Positions 32,706-46,311 of a DNA stretch of 64,000 nucleotides are shown in pieces. The position numbers were made by a program, and so were the translations under genes. How positions within the stretch are numbered: position 1 is the first letter of the stretch; every line of letters begins with the position of its first letter. The stretch comes from Flaccisagitta enflata (taxonomy: Eukaryota; Chaetognatha; Sagittoidea; Aphragmophora): assembly GCA_965153355.1 (NCBI GenBank), contig OZ231127.1:41664001-41728000 (forward strand). Reading direction: 5' to 3'. The notes under the pieces were generated by a model that saw only the letters and a program-made list of their open reading frames with translations, was not told the DNA's origin and made no database searches.

Positions 32706-32953
32706 GAGACAGGGATTTGAAAATAGGGCTGCTATAATCTCGGTGTGCTATAATAGACCTGCTATGATACCGGTTGTGCTATAATGGGCGGTGCTATTTC
32801 TGAGCCTGCTATTTTAGAGGCTGCTATTTTGGAGGCGCTATAATTTAACATTATGCTCTCAAAAATAGGTCAAACTAACGTTAAAAGTTATTCATACAAT
32901 ATAATGCTAAAAATCTTGAAGTTTCCATTTTTTTCAAAAGGCGCCTTGAGAAA
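32706..32953. repeat. Dispersed repeat R, copy 2, with GCTATAAT/GCTATTTT tract
   Basis: GCTATAAT, GCTATGAT and GCTATTTT units recur every 17-19 bases between 32719 and 32852. It is the reverse of the tract at 18690-18790. The continuing sequence (CAAACTAACGTTAAAAG onward) matches 18490-18300 in reverse. Confidence 0.7.
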
Positions 32954-33230
32954 GATTTTATACTTGATGGTTCTTGGTTTGTATACTCATGAACTATGCA
33001 AAAATGCAAAAAAACACATAGTTATATCATTCTTGTCTCAAATCTTATGTGAGACACCAGTGTGGGATTTTGGCTCCAACACGGGAACTTGAGCCCCAAG
33101 GCTAGGATTTGGGCTTCAAGGCTAGAATCAATCACTCAAGCAATGAATAAACAAAAATCCCAACATTTACGACTTTTTCTTTACGGCGAGATAACTTTTT
33201 TTTCGGCAGAACCAACTTTTACAGTTATAC

Positions 33231-33332
33231 CTGTCCTCAGTGCCTGTTCCAATTGAGTTGGCGCATTGTTATTAGCCTCACCCCGACGTTGGTCAACAAT
33301 TTGTACATCACCGACGTGGAAAGTTGTATCAT
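33231..33332 (-). CDS. Symmetric 102-bp exon, duplicate 1 (partial gene)
   Basis: A good acceptor (CTATTCTTTTTCAAG) and donor (ACAG/GTATAAC) bound a frame coding DTTFHVGDVQIVDQRRGE, then ANNNAPTQLEQALRTG. It starts and ends in phase 1, so copies can be added or skipped without shifting the frame. Domain identity is unknown; FHVGDVQIV is the kind of start seen in small beta-barrel modules. The exit phase matches the ZZ exon at 20771. Membership of the same gene is inferred only from strand and phase. Confidence 0.6.
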
Positions 33333-33829
33333 CTTGAAAAAGAATAGGAGAGAAAATGTGGGTGAGATGAGTGATGTTAATAGCGTATGCAAAGATGTCG
33401 CTAGACTAAATCTTTTCGAAGTCCAATAAAAAAAAAGTCCAGATTTCTTTGTCTTATTCCTTGTTTGTCACCGCTTTGCTCACTTACCTTTTTTTTTATG
33501 ATTGAAATTTGATAAAAACTTAGATAGACCTAGTGCTGCTCTTAAATGAATTATACTACGGCTACCAGATTGCATTGGGCCCAGTTTTCACGCATTTGAA
33601 TACAACCAATCTGGGTTCAGCTACTTTATTTGTTTAGGAGCAGCACACCTTTAAAGTTGATGTTACCAATAAAGGCGGCTCTCGCCGACCGGCAAAAAAG
33701 TCGTAAATGGGAGTCGTTTTTTTTGTTTATGTTCTCTTATGTATGTGCTTCTCATGATGTTCGGTCAACTGCTTGTCTGTTTTGGTTTTCAATCTCTGTC
33801 TCTTTGTGTCTCTTTTTCCTCTTGGTCTT

Positions 33830-34452
<623 letters not shown>

Positions 34453-34792
34453 GGGCGTAGGGGAGTTAAACTTTTAGAACATGCCACCCCCTAATTAGTG
34501 TCCGACAAATCTAGTGATTTTATACTTGATGGTTCTTGGTTTGTATACTCATGAACTATGCAAAAATGCAAAAAACCACATAGTAATATCATTCTTGTCT
34601 CAAATCTTATGTGAGACACCAGTGTGGGATTTTGGCTCCAACACGGGAACTTGAGCCCCAAGGCTAAGATTTGGGCTTCAAGGCTAGAATCAATCACTCA
34701 AGCAATGAATAAACAAAAATCCCGACATTTACGACTTTTTCTTTACGGCGAGATAACTTTTTTTTTGGCAGAACCAACTTTTACAGTTATAC

Positions 34793-34894
34793 CTGTCCTC
34801 AGTGCCTGTTCCAATTGAGTTGGCGCGATGTTATTAGCCTCACCCCGACGTTGGTCAACAATTTGTAGATCACCAACGTGGAAAATTGTATCAT
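34793..34894 (-). CDS. Symmetric 102-bp exon, duplicate 2 (partial gene)
   Basis: The same splice sites and open frame as the exon at 33231-33332. Changes at the protein level are Thr to Ile, Val to Leu and Asn to Ile; no stop or frame change has appeared. It is the upstream copy on the minus strand. Confidence 0.6.
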
Positions 34895-35386
34895 CTTGAA
34901 AAAGAATAGGAGAGAAAATGTGGGTGAGATGAGTGATGATAATAGCGTATGCAAAGATGTCGCTAGACTAAATCTTTTCGAAGTCCAATAAAAAAAAGTC
35001 CAGATTTCTTTGTCTTATTCCTTGTTTGTCACCGCTTTGCTCACTTACCTTTTTTTTTATGATTGAAATTTGATAAAAACTTAGATAGACCTAGTGCTGC
35101 TCTTAAATGAATTATACTACGGCTACCAGATTGCATTGGGCCCAGTTTTCACGCATTTGAATACGACCAATCTGGGTTCAGCTACTTTATTTGTTTAGGA
35201 GCAAAGTTGATGTTACCAATGAAGGCGGCTCTCGCCGACCGGCAAAAAAGTCGTAAATGGGAGTCGTTTTTTTTTGTTTATGTTCTCTTATGTATGTGCT
35301 TCTCATGATGTTCGGTCAACTGCTTGTCTGTTTTGGTTTTCAATCTCTGTCTCTCTGTGTCTCTTTTTCCTCTTGGTCTTTAGGTG

Positions 35387-35460
<74 letters not shown>

Positions 35461-35479
35461 TCTCTCTCTCTCTCTCTCT

Positions 35480-37017
<1,538 letters not shown>

Positions 37018-37395
37018 ATTTTTTATTTCATGCTGTAAAATGCTGTGGAAATGCTGTAAAAATAGCATTTTTTAACTGTTTTTAAGGTATTTCTCCTTTT
37101 TCCTCTGCAGCATTAACTTATAAAGGATCAAAAAGAGAGTAAAAGGGCCAAAGACACTCACATACATGATTTCCTACCTTGATTGTTGAAATTTATTATC
37201 ATTCTATGCTGTAAAATGCTGTGGAAATGCTGTAAAAATAGCATTTTTGAACTGTCTTTAAGGTTTTTCTCTTTTTTTCTCTGCAGCATTAACTTGTAAA
37301 GGGTCAAAAAAGGAGTAAAAGATTCAAAGACACTCGCCTACAATATTTTCTACCTTGATTGTTGAAATTAATTAGGTATCATTTTATGCTGAAAA
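37018..37395. repeat. Tandem duplication of a 187-base unit
   Basis: ATGCTGTAAAATGCTGTGGA begins units at about 37024 and 37206, each running through CTCTGCAGCATTAACTT and CTACCTTGATTGTTGAAAT. A third, degenerate start (TATGCTGAAAAATGCC) follows near 37385. Confidence 0.85.
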
Positions 37396-37762
37396 ATGCC
37401 TTAAGAGTAGCATAAATAACAGAATTTTGGGTGTTTCTTTCTGAGATACTGCTGCAAAGATATGAAGACTAGGAAATTGAATATCAATTTGTAATTTTAA
37501 ATGCCTTGAAGGTGTTTTTGAAACTTAGATGCAATTGCATTTACCGGGGCAAAACAAGTGACCTCGCCTCCCCCCCCCACAATCACACATACTGACACAA
37601 TTCATTGAATAGTGATCCCAGTTAATCCGAAGCATCCTGCATGTGCGTTCCCAAATATAGTTATGATGGAGCGACACAACATCAAGGATCCCAAAGAGAA
37701 GCTTTTAAAAACACCAAGGACGCAATTTCTAAGCTACCAGGCATGATCATTATCATCAATCA

Positions 37763-37776
37763 TCAAACATCATCAC

Positions 37777-37845
<69 letters not shown>

Positions 37846-37942
37846 TATCTTTATCATCTTCATCAGTTATGGAATCAAATTCATCATAATCATTAACAAT
37901 TGTAACCAACACCAGTTCATAACCATCATCATTATTACCATT

Positions 37943-38003
<61 letters not shown>

Positions 38004-38021
38004 ATCATCATCAAACATCAA

Positions 38022-38054
<33 letters not shown>

Positions 38055-38095
38055 TATCATCATCATCATCATCGTCATCATCATCATTTATGGAA
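37763..38095. repeat. ATC trinucleotide arrays
   Basis: (ATC)n at about 37768-37850, 37925-38005 and 38020-38090, separated by short degenerate stretches. The flank TTATGGAATCAAA is repeated at 37867 and 38089, which shows block duplication. Confidence 0.95.
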
Positions 38096-38111
38096 TCAAA
38101 ATGAAAAGGAG

Positions 38112-38166
38112 ATGAAGAAGAAAGAAGAAGAAAGGAGGGGAAGAAGAAGAGGAAGAAGAAGAGGAA

Positions 38167-38201
<35 letters not shown>

Positions 38202-38245
38202 AGAAGAAGAAGAAGAAGAAGAAGAAGCAGCAGAAGAAGAAGCAG
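38112..38245. repeat. AGA/GGA trinucleotide array
   Basis: (GAA)n with GGA variants, next to a family B element. Confidence 0.93.
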
Positions 38246-38255
38246 AAAAAGAACT

Positions 38256-38795
38256 AGTCATCCAAGGATCGCACATGGTCAGCGGTACCCGATGCCCTGC
38301 TTGGAGTAATCAGCTAAAGAGGTGGAGTGGGAGCAGGGCAGCGGCCCCAAAAGGCCGATGTCCTGTATGACACGGGTGAATTTCCATACGTCCTGAGAGA
38401 GCATATTTGGGGTAATTTTTCATAATATTCATTAGGAATTTGGAATTTTTCTCAATTTTTTGTCAATTTGCCATTTTATTCAATGGGAATTTGAGGCCTG
38501 AGAGGCTGGATTAAAAGCCCAAGGGGCTGAATTTGATGCCCATGAGGCTGGATTTGAGGCCTGAGAGGCTGGATTTGAGGCCCAAGAGGCTGGATTTAGG
38601 GGCTTGAGAGGCTGGATTTGAGGCCTGAGAGGCCAGATTTGAGGCCCGAGAGACCAGATTTGAGGCCTGAGAGGCTGGATTTGAGTCCGGGGAGGCTTGA
38701 GAAGCTTCGGAGGGGGGGTACGTACGGACGGAAGGACGTACATAATTTTTAGCCCCTGTGTCCTACAGGACATCGGCCCTTTGGGGCCGCTGCCT
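38256..38795. mobile_element. Family B element, complete, minus orientation
   Basis: AGTCATCCAAGGATCGCACA, GGTCAGCGGTACCCGATG and GGGCAGCGGCCCCAAAAGGC open it, with GATGTCCTGTATGACACGG. The inverse CCTGTGTCCTACAGGACATC and GGGGCCGCTGCC close it. The body 38490-38690 is about nine units of 21-23 bases around GAGGCTGGATTTGAGGCC. Confidence 0.87.
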
Positions 38796-38901
38796 AAAAA
38801 GAGAAAGAAAAAGAAGAAGATGATGATGATGATGAAGACAAAGCTGCATATAAAGATCGTCAGACTAGACTAGAAACCTAGAATGAAAACCTACAATGAA
38901 T

Positions 38902-39437
38902 AGTCGCAAAAGCGTCAGATGGTCAGCGGTACCCGTTGCCCCCAAGTTAGTGTATGTAACATGTGAAGGTGAGAGGGGCAGCGGCCCCGAAGGAGCCGAT
39001 GACCTATGCTGGGCTAAGATTTGAGCATTGAGGCTGGGATTTGGGCCACGAGGCCAGAATGAAGCTTTTTGGCTAGGGTTGGAGCCGCAGGGCTGGGGTC
39101 CCAGCCTCTAGGCTGGAATTAGAGCCTGGAAGCTGGGATTGGAGCCTCAAGGCTGGGACAGGAGCTGCGAGGTGTGAACTGGAGCCTCAAGGCTAATAAT
39201 GGGACCTTGAAGCAAGGAATAGGGCCTCGAGGCTAGAAATGGGGTTTCGAGGCTAGGAATGGGGCCTTGAGACTAGGAACGGGGCCTCGAGGCTAGGAAT
39301 GGGACCTCGAGGCTAGATATGGAGCCTAGGGCAAGTGGGGGGGGGGGAGGATGGAGAAGGAGAAGGAGATGGAGGAGGAGGAGAAATCTCCCATATGTGT
39401 GAGAGCAAAGGTCATCGGCCCCTTCGAGCCGCTGCCC
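38902..39437. mobile_element. Family B element, complete
   Basis: AATAGTCGCAAAAGCGTC, GGTCAGCGGTACCCGTTGCC, then GGGCAGCGGCCCCGAAGG; the inverse GGTCATCGGCCCCTTCGAGC and CGCTGCCC close it. The body 39010-39320 is units near 23 bases around TCGAGGCTAGGAATGGGGCC. Confidence 0.87.
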
Positions 39438-39465
39438 AAAAAAGGAAAAAAAAAAAACAACAATG

Positions 39466-39635
39466 AAACAAGGCCGGATACACGGCAATCCAGTCGCGGA
39501 CGGTTGGGCAAGAGCAGTAATGCAAAAACCGCTCGGAATTCAAAAATGTGATGGACGGACGGACCGACCTACCAACCGTCCTACCAACTGACCGACACGG
39601 CAAGGTGTAGAGTCGGGTGTCCGCAACTAAAAAAG
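39466..39635 (+). mobile_element. Family A repeat, complete short copy
   Basis: AACAAGGCCGGATACACGGC-type start to AGAGTCGGGTGTCCGCAACT and AAAAAAG, directly after a family B element. Confidence 0.85.
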
Positions 39636-39784
39636 AAAAGAAAAAGAAAGAAGACAAGAAAGAAAGAATGAGAGAAAGATGAAAACAGATAAAGTGTCTT
39701 TTATTTCAGGAGAGAAAGAAGGGAACAAAGAACAAAGATGAAAATTGGGTAGGGTTGACCAATCCCCCAACCCACTCCAGCATG

Positions 39785-39785
<1 letters not shown>

Positions 39786-39843
<58 letters not shown>
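39786..39843. repeat. (CA)n microsatellite
   Basis: A pure CA run of about 57 bases. Confidence 0.97.
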
Positions 39844-39845
<2 letters not shown>

Positions 39846-40239
39846 AGTATCTTAAAGGTGCGTTTTCACACTTCAGGGGAGTATTTGGGAGTCTGTTCAC
39901 AGACCAACCAATGAATCAACAGACCAACGGACTGACGGACTAAGGGACCAACAGACCAACGGACCAACTGACCAACTGCCAAATGATTGATGTAGTCTAC
40001 ACACGTTTGCCCCAGCCTATTGGCACAAATGCAGGTCAATCTTACTTCTCTAGATGGTTTAATTTTGAAATAAAGGCCAATTTGATATTTTTTCATAATA
40101 ACCTAATTTACATAAGAATTGGACCCTGCTAACAAAATCCAAAAGTGAATTCATTTACAATAATGTATAAGCTTTATAATGATGTATAGATTTCCTAGGT
40201 TTGTCTAATTTTAAAAATGACTAATTTTCCTCATACTCC
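39844..40239. other. Gene-free interval with a GACCAAC array
   Basis: 39900-39982 is an array of GACCAACG-type units resembling the core of family A but without its ends. The rest shows no feature. Confidence 0.5.
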
Positions 40240-40503
40240 GCCTGCGAGACTGTGAAACGTACCTCTATGACCTGCTCTGTTGATCTTTTGGTCTGTCAGT
40301 CTATCGGTCTGTTGGTCTGTTGGTCGGTCAGTCCATCACACTTAGCTTTTTTTTGTCTTTTTATGTCATTTTAAGTAATTTAAAGTCATTTTAAGTTATT
40401 TCAAGACAATTTACATTTAGTCTTTTGGTCTTTTAGTCTTCTAGTCTTTTGGTCTTATGGTCTTAACAACCGCATGCGACTGTAAGGTGTTGGCCTTGTT
40501 TTT
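40240..40503 (-). mobile_element. Family A repeat, variant with short array
   Basis: A GGTCTGTT-type core at 40290-40335 is followed by TTTTAAGTCATTTTAAGTAA units and ends CGCATGCGACTGTAAGGTGT then TGGCCTTGTT. This is the inverse of the variant at 24414 and 61488. The left palindrome is decayed. Confidence 0.65.
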
Positions 40504-40536
40504 CTTTCGACTTGAAATTGCTCCATCTGTCTGTCT

Positions 40537-40575
40537 GTCTATATGTCACTCTCTCTCTGTCTCTCTGTCTCTCTG

Positions 40576-40661
<86 letters not shown>

Positions 40662-40690
40662 TTTCTTTCTTTTCTTTCTTCTTTTCTTCC
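40537..40690. repeat. (CT)n microsatellite with TCTG flank
   Basis: TCTGTCTC units pass into a pure CT run of about 80 bases and then a TTTC-rich tail. Confidence 0.95.
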
Positions 40691-40890
40691 TCTTCTTCCT
40701 TTTATTATTCTTCTTCTCTTGTCTCCTTCTTCTCTTTTCTCCTTCACTCTCCCTTTTTTTTTTGAAGAGATTGGTGTCCCGACAACTTTAGTGTCACGAC
40801 AACAGGGCCTGCCATGGCCAGGCGTTCATATTTTGAATAACTTCCGAGGTGCACAATTTCCTCTCATCAAGTTTCCAACAAGCATATAAA

Positions 40891-41111
40891 TTTTTAGTCA
40901 CGTGCTACGCAACTCTACACCCCGCTTTGTCTGTCGGTCGGTCGGTCAGTCGGTCGGTCGGTCGGTTGGTCAGTTGGTTGGTCCCCATTTTACTTTTTTT
41001 ATATTTTTGTGGTCTTTGGCTTCACTGCACTTGCCAAAACGCTCTAGAAACTCAAATACTGCCCCTGCCCACCCGCACGCGACTAGGGTAGCCGTGTATC
41101 CGGCCTTGTTT
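40891..41111 (-). mobile_element. Family A repeat, complete copy
   Basis: TTTTTAGTCACGTGCTACGC to GCCGTGTATCCGGCCTTG, with a (GGTC)n core. Confidence 0.88.
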
Positions 41112-41310
41112 CCTATCTCTTAGCAATCCAAATGGTAAAAAAAAAAAAACAAATGTTAAAAAAAAATGTTTAAAAAAGATGACAAAAACAAATGGTAAAA
41201 ACAAATGGTAAAAAAAAACAAAAAAACAAAAAAACAAAAAAGGACAAAATGAATGATTCCCTGCACGATTTAATAATACATTAAACCCAGCCAACCTTTA
41301 GCCCTAAAGC

Positions 41311-41363
41311 TAACACTGTCCCTAACCCTAACCCTAAAACTATCCCCAACCCTAACCCTAATT
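41311..41363. repeat. Degenerate CCCTAA interstitial telomere-like repeat
   Basis: CCCTAACCCTAACCCTAAAA is followed by CCCCAACCCTAACCCTAA. This is the animal telomere motif, too short and degenerate to mark a chromosome end. Confidence 0.6.
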
Positions 41364-41537
41364 TAAAAAAACGCTTAAAAAGTCTTGAAAACCAAAGATC
41401 ACAGATGATCGTACAATTGTACCACAAAAAAAAAAAAAAGACAAACAAACCAAAAAACAGAAAATGAAAAAAAAACATGTTTCTTTCTGTTCTACAGGCA
41501 CCAAAATAGAACACAACTGTCACAAAATATTTGACCA

Positions 41538-41693
41538 GTTGATTGTCTGTCTGTCTGTCTGTCTTTTTTTTGGTCTGTCTGTGTCTGTCTGTGTTTGTCT
41601 GTCTCTGTGTGTCTGTGTCGGTCTGTGTATGTCTGTCTGTGTGTCTGTGTGTTTGTGTCTGATTGTCTATCTGTCTGTGTCTGTCTGTGTGTG

Positions 41694-41785
<92 letters not shown>
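41538..41785. repeat. TCTG and CT microsatellites
   Basis: TCTG/TGTC units at 41538-41690 pass into (CT)n at 41697-41783. Confidence 0.95.
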
Positions 41786-41787
<2 letters not shown>

Positions 41788-41931
41788 TTTTCTTTTTTTT
41801 CCCCTTTCCGTCTCTTGTCTTTCCTTTCCTTCCGGCAAGCTTCCTGACCTTCCGAGGCGCGGCGCGCCCCGCGCCTCCAAAATATGAACACCTGGCCATG
41901 GCATGCCTGGCATGCCCTTGTCCTACGCCCC

Positions 41932-42196
<265 letters not shown>

Positions 42197-42204
42197 CAGA
42201 TCAA

Positions 42205-42580
42205 AATATCAAAACTAGCGTTATAAAAGTTGGAGTCAATTTAAGTAACATCTTCACTTTTCCTTACAGTTACATAAGGCCGAAAATTGGGATCAATGAA
42301 AAATATCAATTCTTGCGAAAATGCAAAAAAATATAAAAAGTTTCAAAAATTTGTAACGCCAAAACTTATGATCTGGATGGTGGCATTTGAAAGAGAAAAA
42401 TTAATTCTCTCTTAGCTGGGAATATCAAAAAATGTAAACTCCCAGCCCCAAAATGGCCCAACTTTCAAAAATTGCCGCAAACCAAAAATAGAAAACTTCA
42501 TTTGTCCTGTATGTTTTAAAAAGTCAAATTACGTAATTCGACTTTTTTCCAATGACTCAGCCGTAGAAAGATATTTCTTT
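42205..42580. repeat. Dispersed repeat, uninterrupted copy
   Basis: Matches the split copy at 21330-21540 plus 22690-22860 (CTAGCGTTATAAAAGTTGGA; AATTCGACTTTTTTCCAAT). No coding potential is seen. Confidence 0.65.
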
Positions 42581-42616
42581 AGAAGATGGTATGCTACCGG
42601 CCCAGATGAATACTGA

Positions 42617-45139
42617 TCAACGCCGACAAAAACTCTGAAGTTGATTATAAGTGGGACCACCTAAAAGATTGTGACCGCAGGCGTTGCAAGTCATGACTCC
42701 TTCGTCGTTGACCAGCGTACATTGAGGGCACTGATGCCCTCCGCTTTCTAGGTTTCCTTGTCCCGCGGTGGCGCCCTCGCGACTTTTACTGCATATCTCA
42801 CACACGTTGGTCGCTTTGTTGTTGACATAAGTGCAGCTGACGCAAGTCCACTCCACGTTATCAGCGCCGTTGGAGGATGCTGACGAGACTGGAGGCGCTG
42901 AGAAACCTGAAATTAAATGTTGCACACCAAAGAGAATAAGAGTGCCATTAAACGAGGTATTGAAGACTTGGAGATGGCCTATCATGAAGTACTGGACTAC
43001 GGAGCAGAATCAATCAAGAGAAGGTAAAAGCTTTATCATTGGCCGATTTGGGACCGTCACAGGACCTCTCACTTAAATTTATAAACTTCTATCGCTTTTG
43101 CTTCTCTGGCTGTTTTTGACTCGCTCCTATCCAAAAGCACTCTCCTCTTGAGGTACTTTACAGTTGCTGGTGCCATCCAAATGGACGGTCAAACTCCCTC
43201 ATCCAGGAAGGAATTGTCCGTTCTATCTCACACCAATGTCTTTAGGACATATATCTATTTATCGAATAGCAGCCCAAAGGCAGTAAGTGGTCAGCGGTAC
43301 CCGTGCCCTGCTAGTGAAGTGTGTGATTTAAGTTGAGGGGGAGCAGGGCAGCGGCCCCGAAGGGGACGAAGTCCTGTAGAACACAGGGGGAATCTGTCCG
43401 TCCATCTGTCCGTCCGTCCGTCCATCCGTCCGTCCGTCCGTCCGACCGTCCGTCCGTCCGTCCGTCCGTCCGTCCGTCCGTCCGTCCGTTCGTTTGTCCC
43501 CCCTGCCTCCTCCTCAGGGCTTCGTCTCCTTGGGGCCTATTTTGACTCAAATTCTGCCAAATAGCCCAAATCCAAGCAATATGGCTCAAATCTCAGCAAA
43601 ATGGCCCAAAACAAAGCATATTGGACCATTTTCAAGCAAAATGGCTAAAATCTGGTCAGAATCTAAGTATCAGAGGCCACAATATAGGTCTTAAGGGCCA
43701 AAATGATGGTCCTTGAGCTAGAATTGGGAATTTCTGGCCAGATTTGGGCCATTTTCCTTGAAATTGGGCCAATATGCTTGGATTTGGGCCATTTTGCTTA
43801 GTTTCGGGCCATATTGCTTGGATTTGGGCTATTTGGAAGAATTTGAGTCAAAATAGGCCCCCAAGGAGACAAAGCCCTGAGGATGAGGCAGGGGGGACGG
43901 ACGTATGGATGGACGGAAGGACGTACGGACAGATTCCCCCTGTGTTCTACAGGACTTCGTCCCCTTCGTGGCCGCTACCCAAAAACCTATTTATCAGTTA
44001 ACTGAATAGTGAGTACTGAAAATCACCATCTGTACTGAATCTTAGGAATTGGCGCTGAGAGGGTCAAAATGATGCCAAATCTGGCGACTCAAGCTTGACA
44101 TTTCGGACAAAAAAAATGTTCATACTAATGAATGACTATAACAAGGTCATTAGACCTAAGTCGCGTGCATCGGCACTTTCAAAAAAAGTGAGGCAGACAG
44201 ACAGACAAACATTTTTTTCAAAAAGACATTTGAAATGGCTATTTACTCCACAAAGTTTTTTTTCTACCATTCAGACATAAAAAGCGCTTTAAAAAGCCTT
44301 TAAAAAAGCTCTGTGACCGACCGACCAACCGACGGACAGACGGACCAACAGAAAAGTGGCTTATAGAGTCGCGCAGCACGCGACTAAAAACAAAGATACC
44401 ATTTGAACGAAAATAAAAGAAGAAAAAACTGATAAGAAACGGCCAATTCATTTTCTTGTAAATGTTTTTTCTTGCATAAATAACCCTGTAGTTTCTAAGT
44501 TTCATGGAAAAAAATTATTTTCCTTGAATTGTGGTAAAAACCTAACAATGAAAGTGTTTTTTGAAAATTCATTGATGAGGGGCCCAACATTTGAGTCTGG
44601 CAAGAGGGGCCCATCACTGAGGGCATGGCGACGGGGGCCCCAGTGATAGGGGGCCCAGTGACAGGGGCCTTAAGGAAAGGGGGCTCGGTGATAAGGGCGC
44701 TCGGTGACAGGTTTTTTTTTGGGGGGGGGGGGCAGGATTTATCTACACGTCTCTGTCATGCAGAAATCATACCTGTTGAGTTATTCTCCGACTGGCGTTG
44801 ATTTGTTTCTGCCTGAGTAGAATTTTTTTCCAGTTCGTCCAGTTTCGTCAGATATTCTTTACATATTGTGTATGCCTTGCTAGGATCGAGGGCAATGTCT
44901 TTCAAACCCTTTATTGCTTCAAGTTTCATTCGCGGTGTTCCAATTGTTCCGAAACAGCCAAATATCGCCAATGCCTCTAAACGCTTCAGCGAATCATATG
45001 ATATGGTAACCAAATTTGATCCTTGTGACGTGCTTGACTTTTCAAGCGGGTCAAGAGAATTCTCCGACTCCTTTATAATGTTGGTTACCATTTTTATTAT
45101 GCCAAACATTTCCTCCTCAAATGCCATTTCCCCTGTCAT
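42617..45139 (-). CDS. Protein with two RanBP2-type (NZF) zinc fingers, two exons
   Basis: Exons 45139-44773 and 42906-42617 join in frame (donor CAACAG/GTATGA, acceptor AATTTCAG/GTTTC) to give 218 residues. Residues 5-105 are a helical region of unknown family (YDSLKRLEALAIFGCFG, then KLEAIKGLKDIALDP). Finger 1 has W142 and Cys144, 147, 158 and 161 (WTCVSCTYVNNKATNVCEIC). Finger 2 has Cys182, 185, 196 and 199 with His in place of the usual Trp. NZF fingers of this type often bind ubiquitin, but the T-F pair that usually contacts it is T-Y and T-L here. The start ATG lies 9 bases inside an exon with its own acceptor (CATTTTCAG at 45149), so upstream exons, coding or not, are expected. Family A and B elements lie in the intron. 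Confidence 0.8.
43285..43985. mobile_element. Family B element folded into a 0.65-kb hairpin
   Basis: GGTCAGCGGTACCCGTGCCC, then GGGCAGCGGCCCCGAAGGGG and GACGAAGTCCTGTAGAACAC open it. A (CCGT)n run and CTTCGTCTCCTTGGGGCC follow. The whole sequence returns inverted from about 43690: GGCCCCCAAGGAGACAAAGC, a (GGAC)n run, GTGTTCTACAGGACTTCGTC. The arms are about 300 bases. It lies in the intron of the NZF gene. Confidence 0.88.
44139..44391 (+). mobile_element. Family A repeat, third variant
   Basis: AACAAGGTCATTAGACCTAA then GTCGCGTGCATCGGCAC, a CAGA/GACC core, and AGAGTCGCGCAGCACGCGAC then TAAAAAC. The left end differs from other variants but matches the piece at 54362. Confidence 0.8.
44575..44735. 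repeat. GGGCCC-rich minisatellite
   Basis: Units around GTGACAGGGGGCCCAGTGAT recur about six times and end in a G12 run at 44720. It lies in the NZF gene intron. Confidence 0.75.
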
Positions 45140-45291
45140 GATAAGTCTCTGAAAATGGAAAAAAGGGAAAGAACACAGAGTAAGTATACCAGTACAGAAA
45201 GGTTTATGAACAATACTGAACGATGCTGAAAAGTTTATGAACGATACTGAACGATAACAAAACAGATAGTTTCCCATTTGAAGTAGTTACA

Positions 45292-45669
45292 ATGCCTTTT
45301 TTAGATAGTAATATCTCAGCTAGAATATGTTACAAAGTATTTTATAGTCAGATCCTGAGATATCAGAGACTTTGCACATTTGTAAATGATTTTATTGATA
45401 GAACTAGATTATTAGCTAATATACTAATGCAAAGAGGTTATGAAAAAGTTAGATTAGCAAAAGAATTTAGACAAGTATTAGGTAATTATAGATCAGAATT
45501 TGGAAGATGGAGTATTCCCACAGATAGTCAACTTTGGTTTAATGATATCCTACATAACCCCCAAACTAACACATTAACCATTAGCTCAGTGACTCATCCA
45601 GGAATAACACCCTTTTCTCAACCAGTAAACATAGCTTTAGGACCTAGGTTTATTACTTTTAGCCAATAA
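45292..45669 (+). pseudogene. Reverse-transcriptase-like C-terminal fragment of a retroelement
   Basis: A 125-codon frame, open a little further upstream. MPFLDSNIS followed by YSQILRYQRLCTFVNDFIDR and an ILMQRGYEKVRLAKEFR helix resembles the thumb end of eukaryotic reverse transcriptases. No catalytic domain precedes it, so it is a 5'-truncated remnant. Element class is undecided. It lies upstream of the NZF gene exon on the other strand. Confidence 0.5.
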
Positions 45670-46221
45670 CCAATTTTAGTTAGAAGTATAAATTGGTAAG
45701 ATGCTATTATGTAGCCTTATCGGTTTATGCTTTCTTCATCTAGATGCTATTATGTAGCCTAGCTCTGAAGTCCTAACCTACCCCACCCTACCAGTTTATT
45801 TAGCTAATAGTAATACCAGTAATTAGTCAATCAGCCTTTAGTTAAATTTTTGCATCTTTGCCTCATTCATTTTGTTGAGCTTAAAGATTTTTTGCCTTTC
45901 TCCTTTAGAGTAACCTGGGTTTTTTGTGACTTAATCTTGATATTTATATCAATATGGGTATTATTATTGACTTGATTTAATTTGATTTAATTTGATTTAA
46001 TTTGATTCAATTTGATTTAGATTTGATTTAATTTGATTTAATATCACTTTATTTTGATTTGATTGAATTTTGATCTATTTATGAAATTCTAGGTATTATT
46101 ATTATTTTAAAATTTTTCTATATTTCAAATTATGCTCTTTTATCACTGTTAATCTAATATGTCTCACTCTCAACCTCTCTCTCTCTCTCTTTTCCTCTCT
46201 CTCTCTTCCTTCCTCTGTCTC

Positions 46222-46311
<90 letters not shown>

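Noticed and set aside
33440-33600. Additional minus-strand exon reading EPRLVVFKCVKTGPNA
   Set aside because: The acceptor lacks a pyrimidine tract and the donor (CTG/GTAGCC) is weak. It is short and could be chance.
41311-41363. Chromosome end
   Set aside because: Only about seven degenerate CCCTAA units, with ordinary sequence on both sides.
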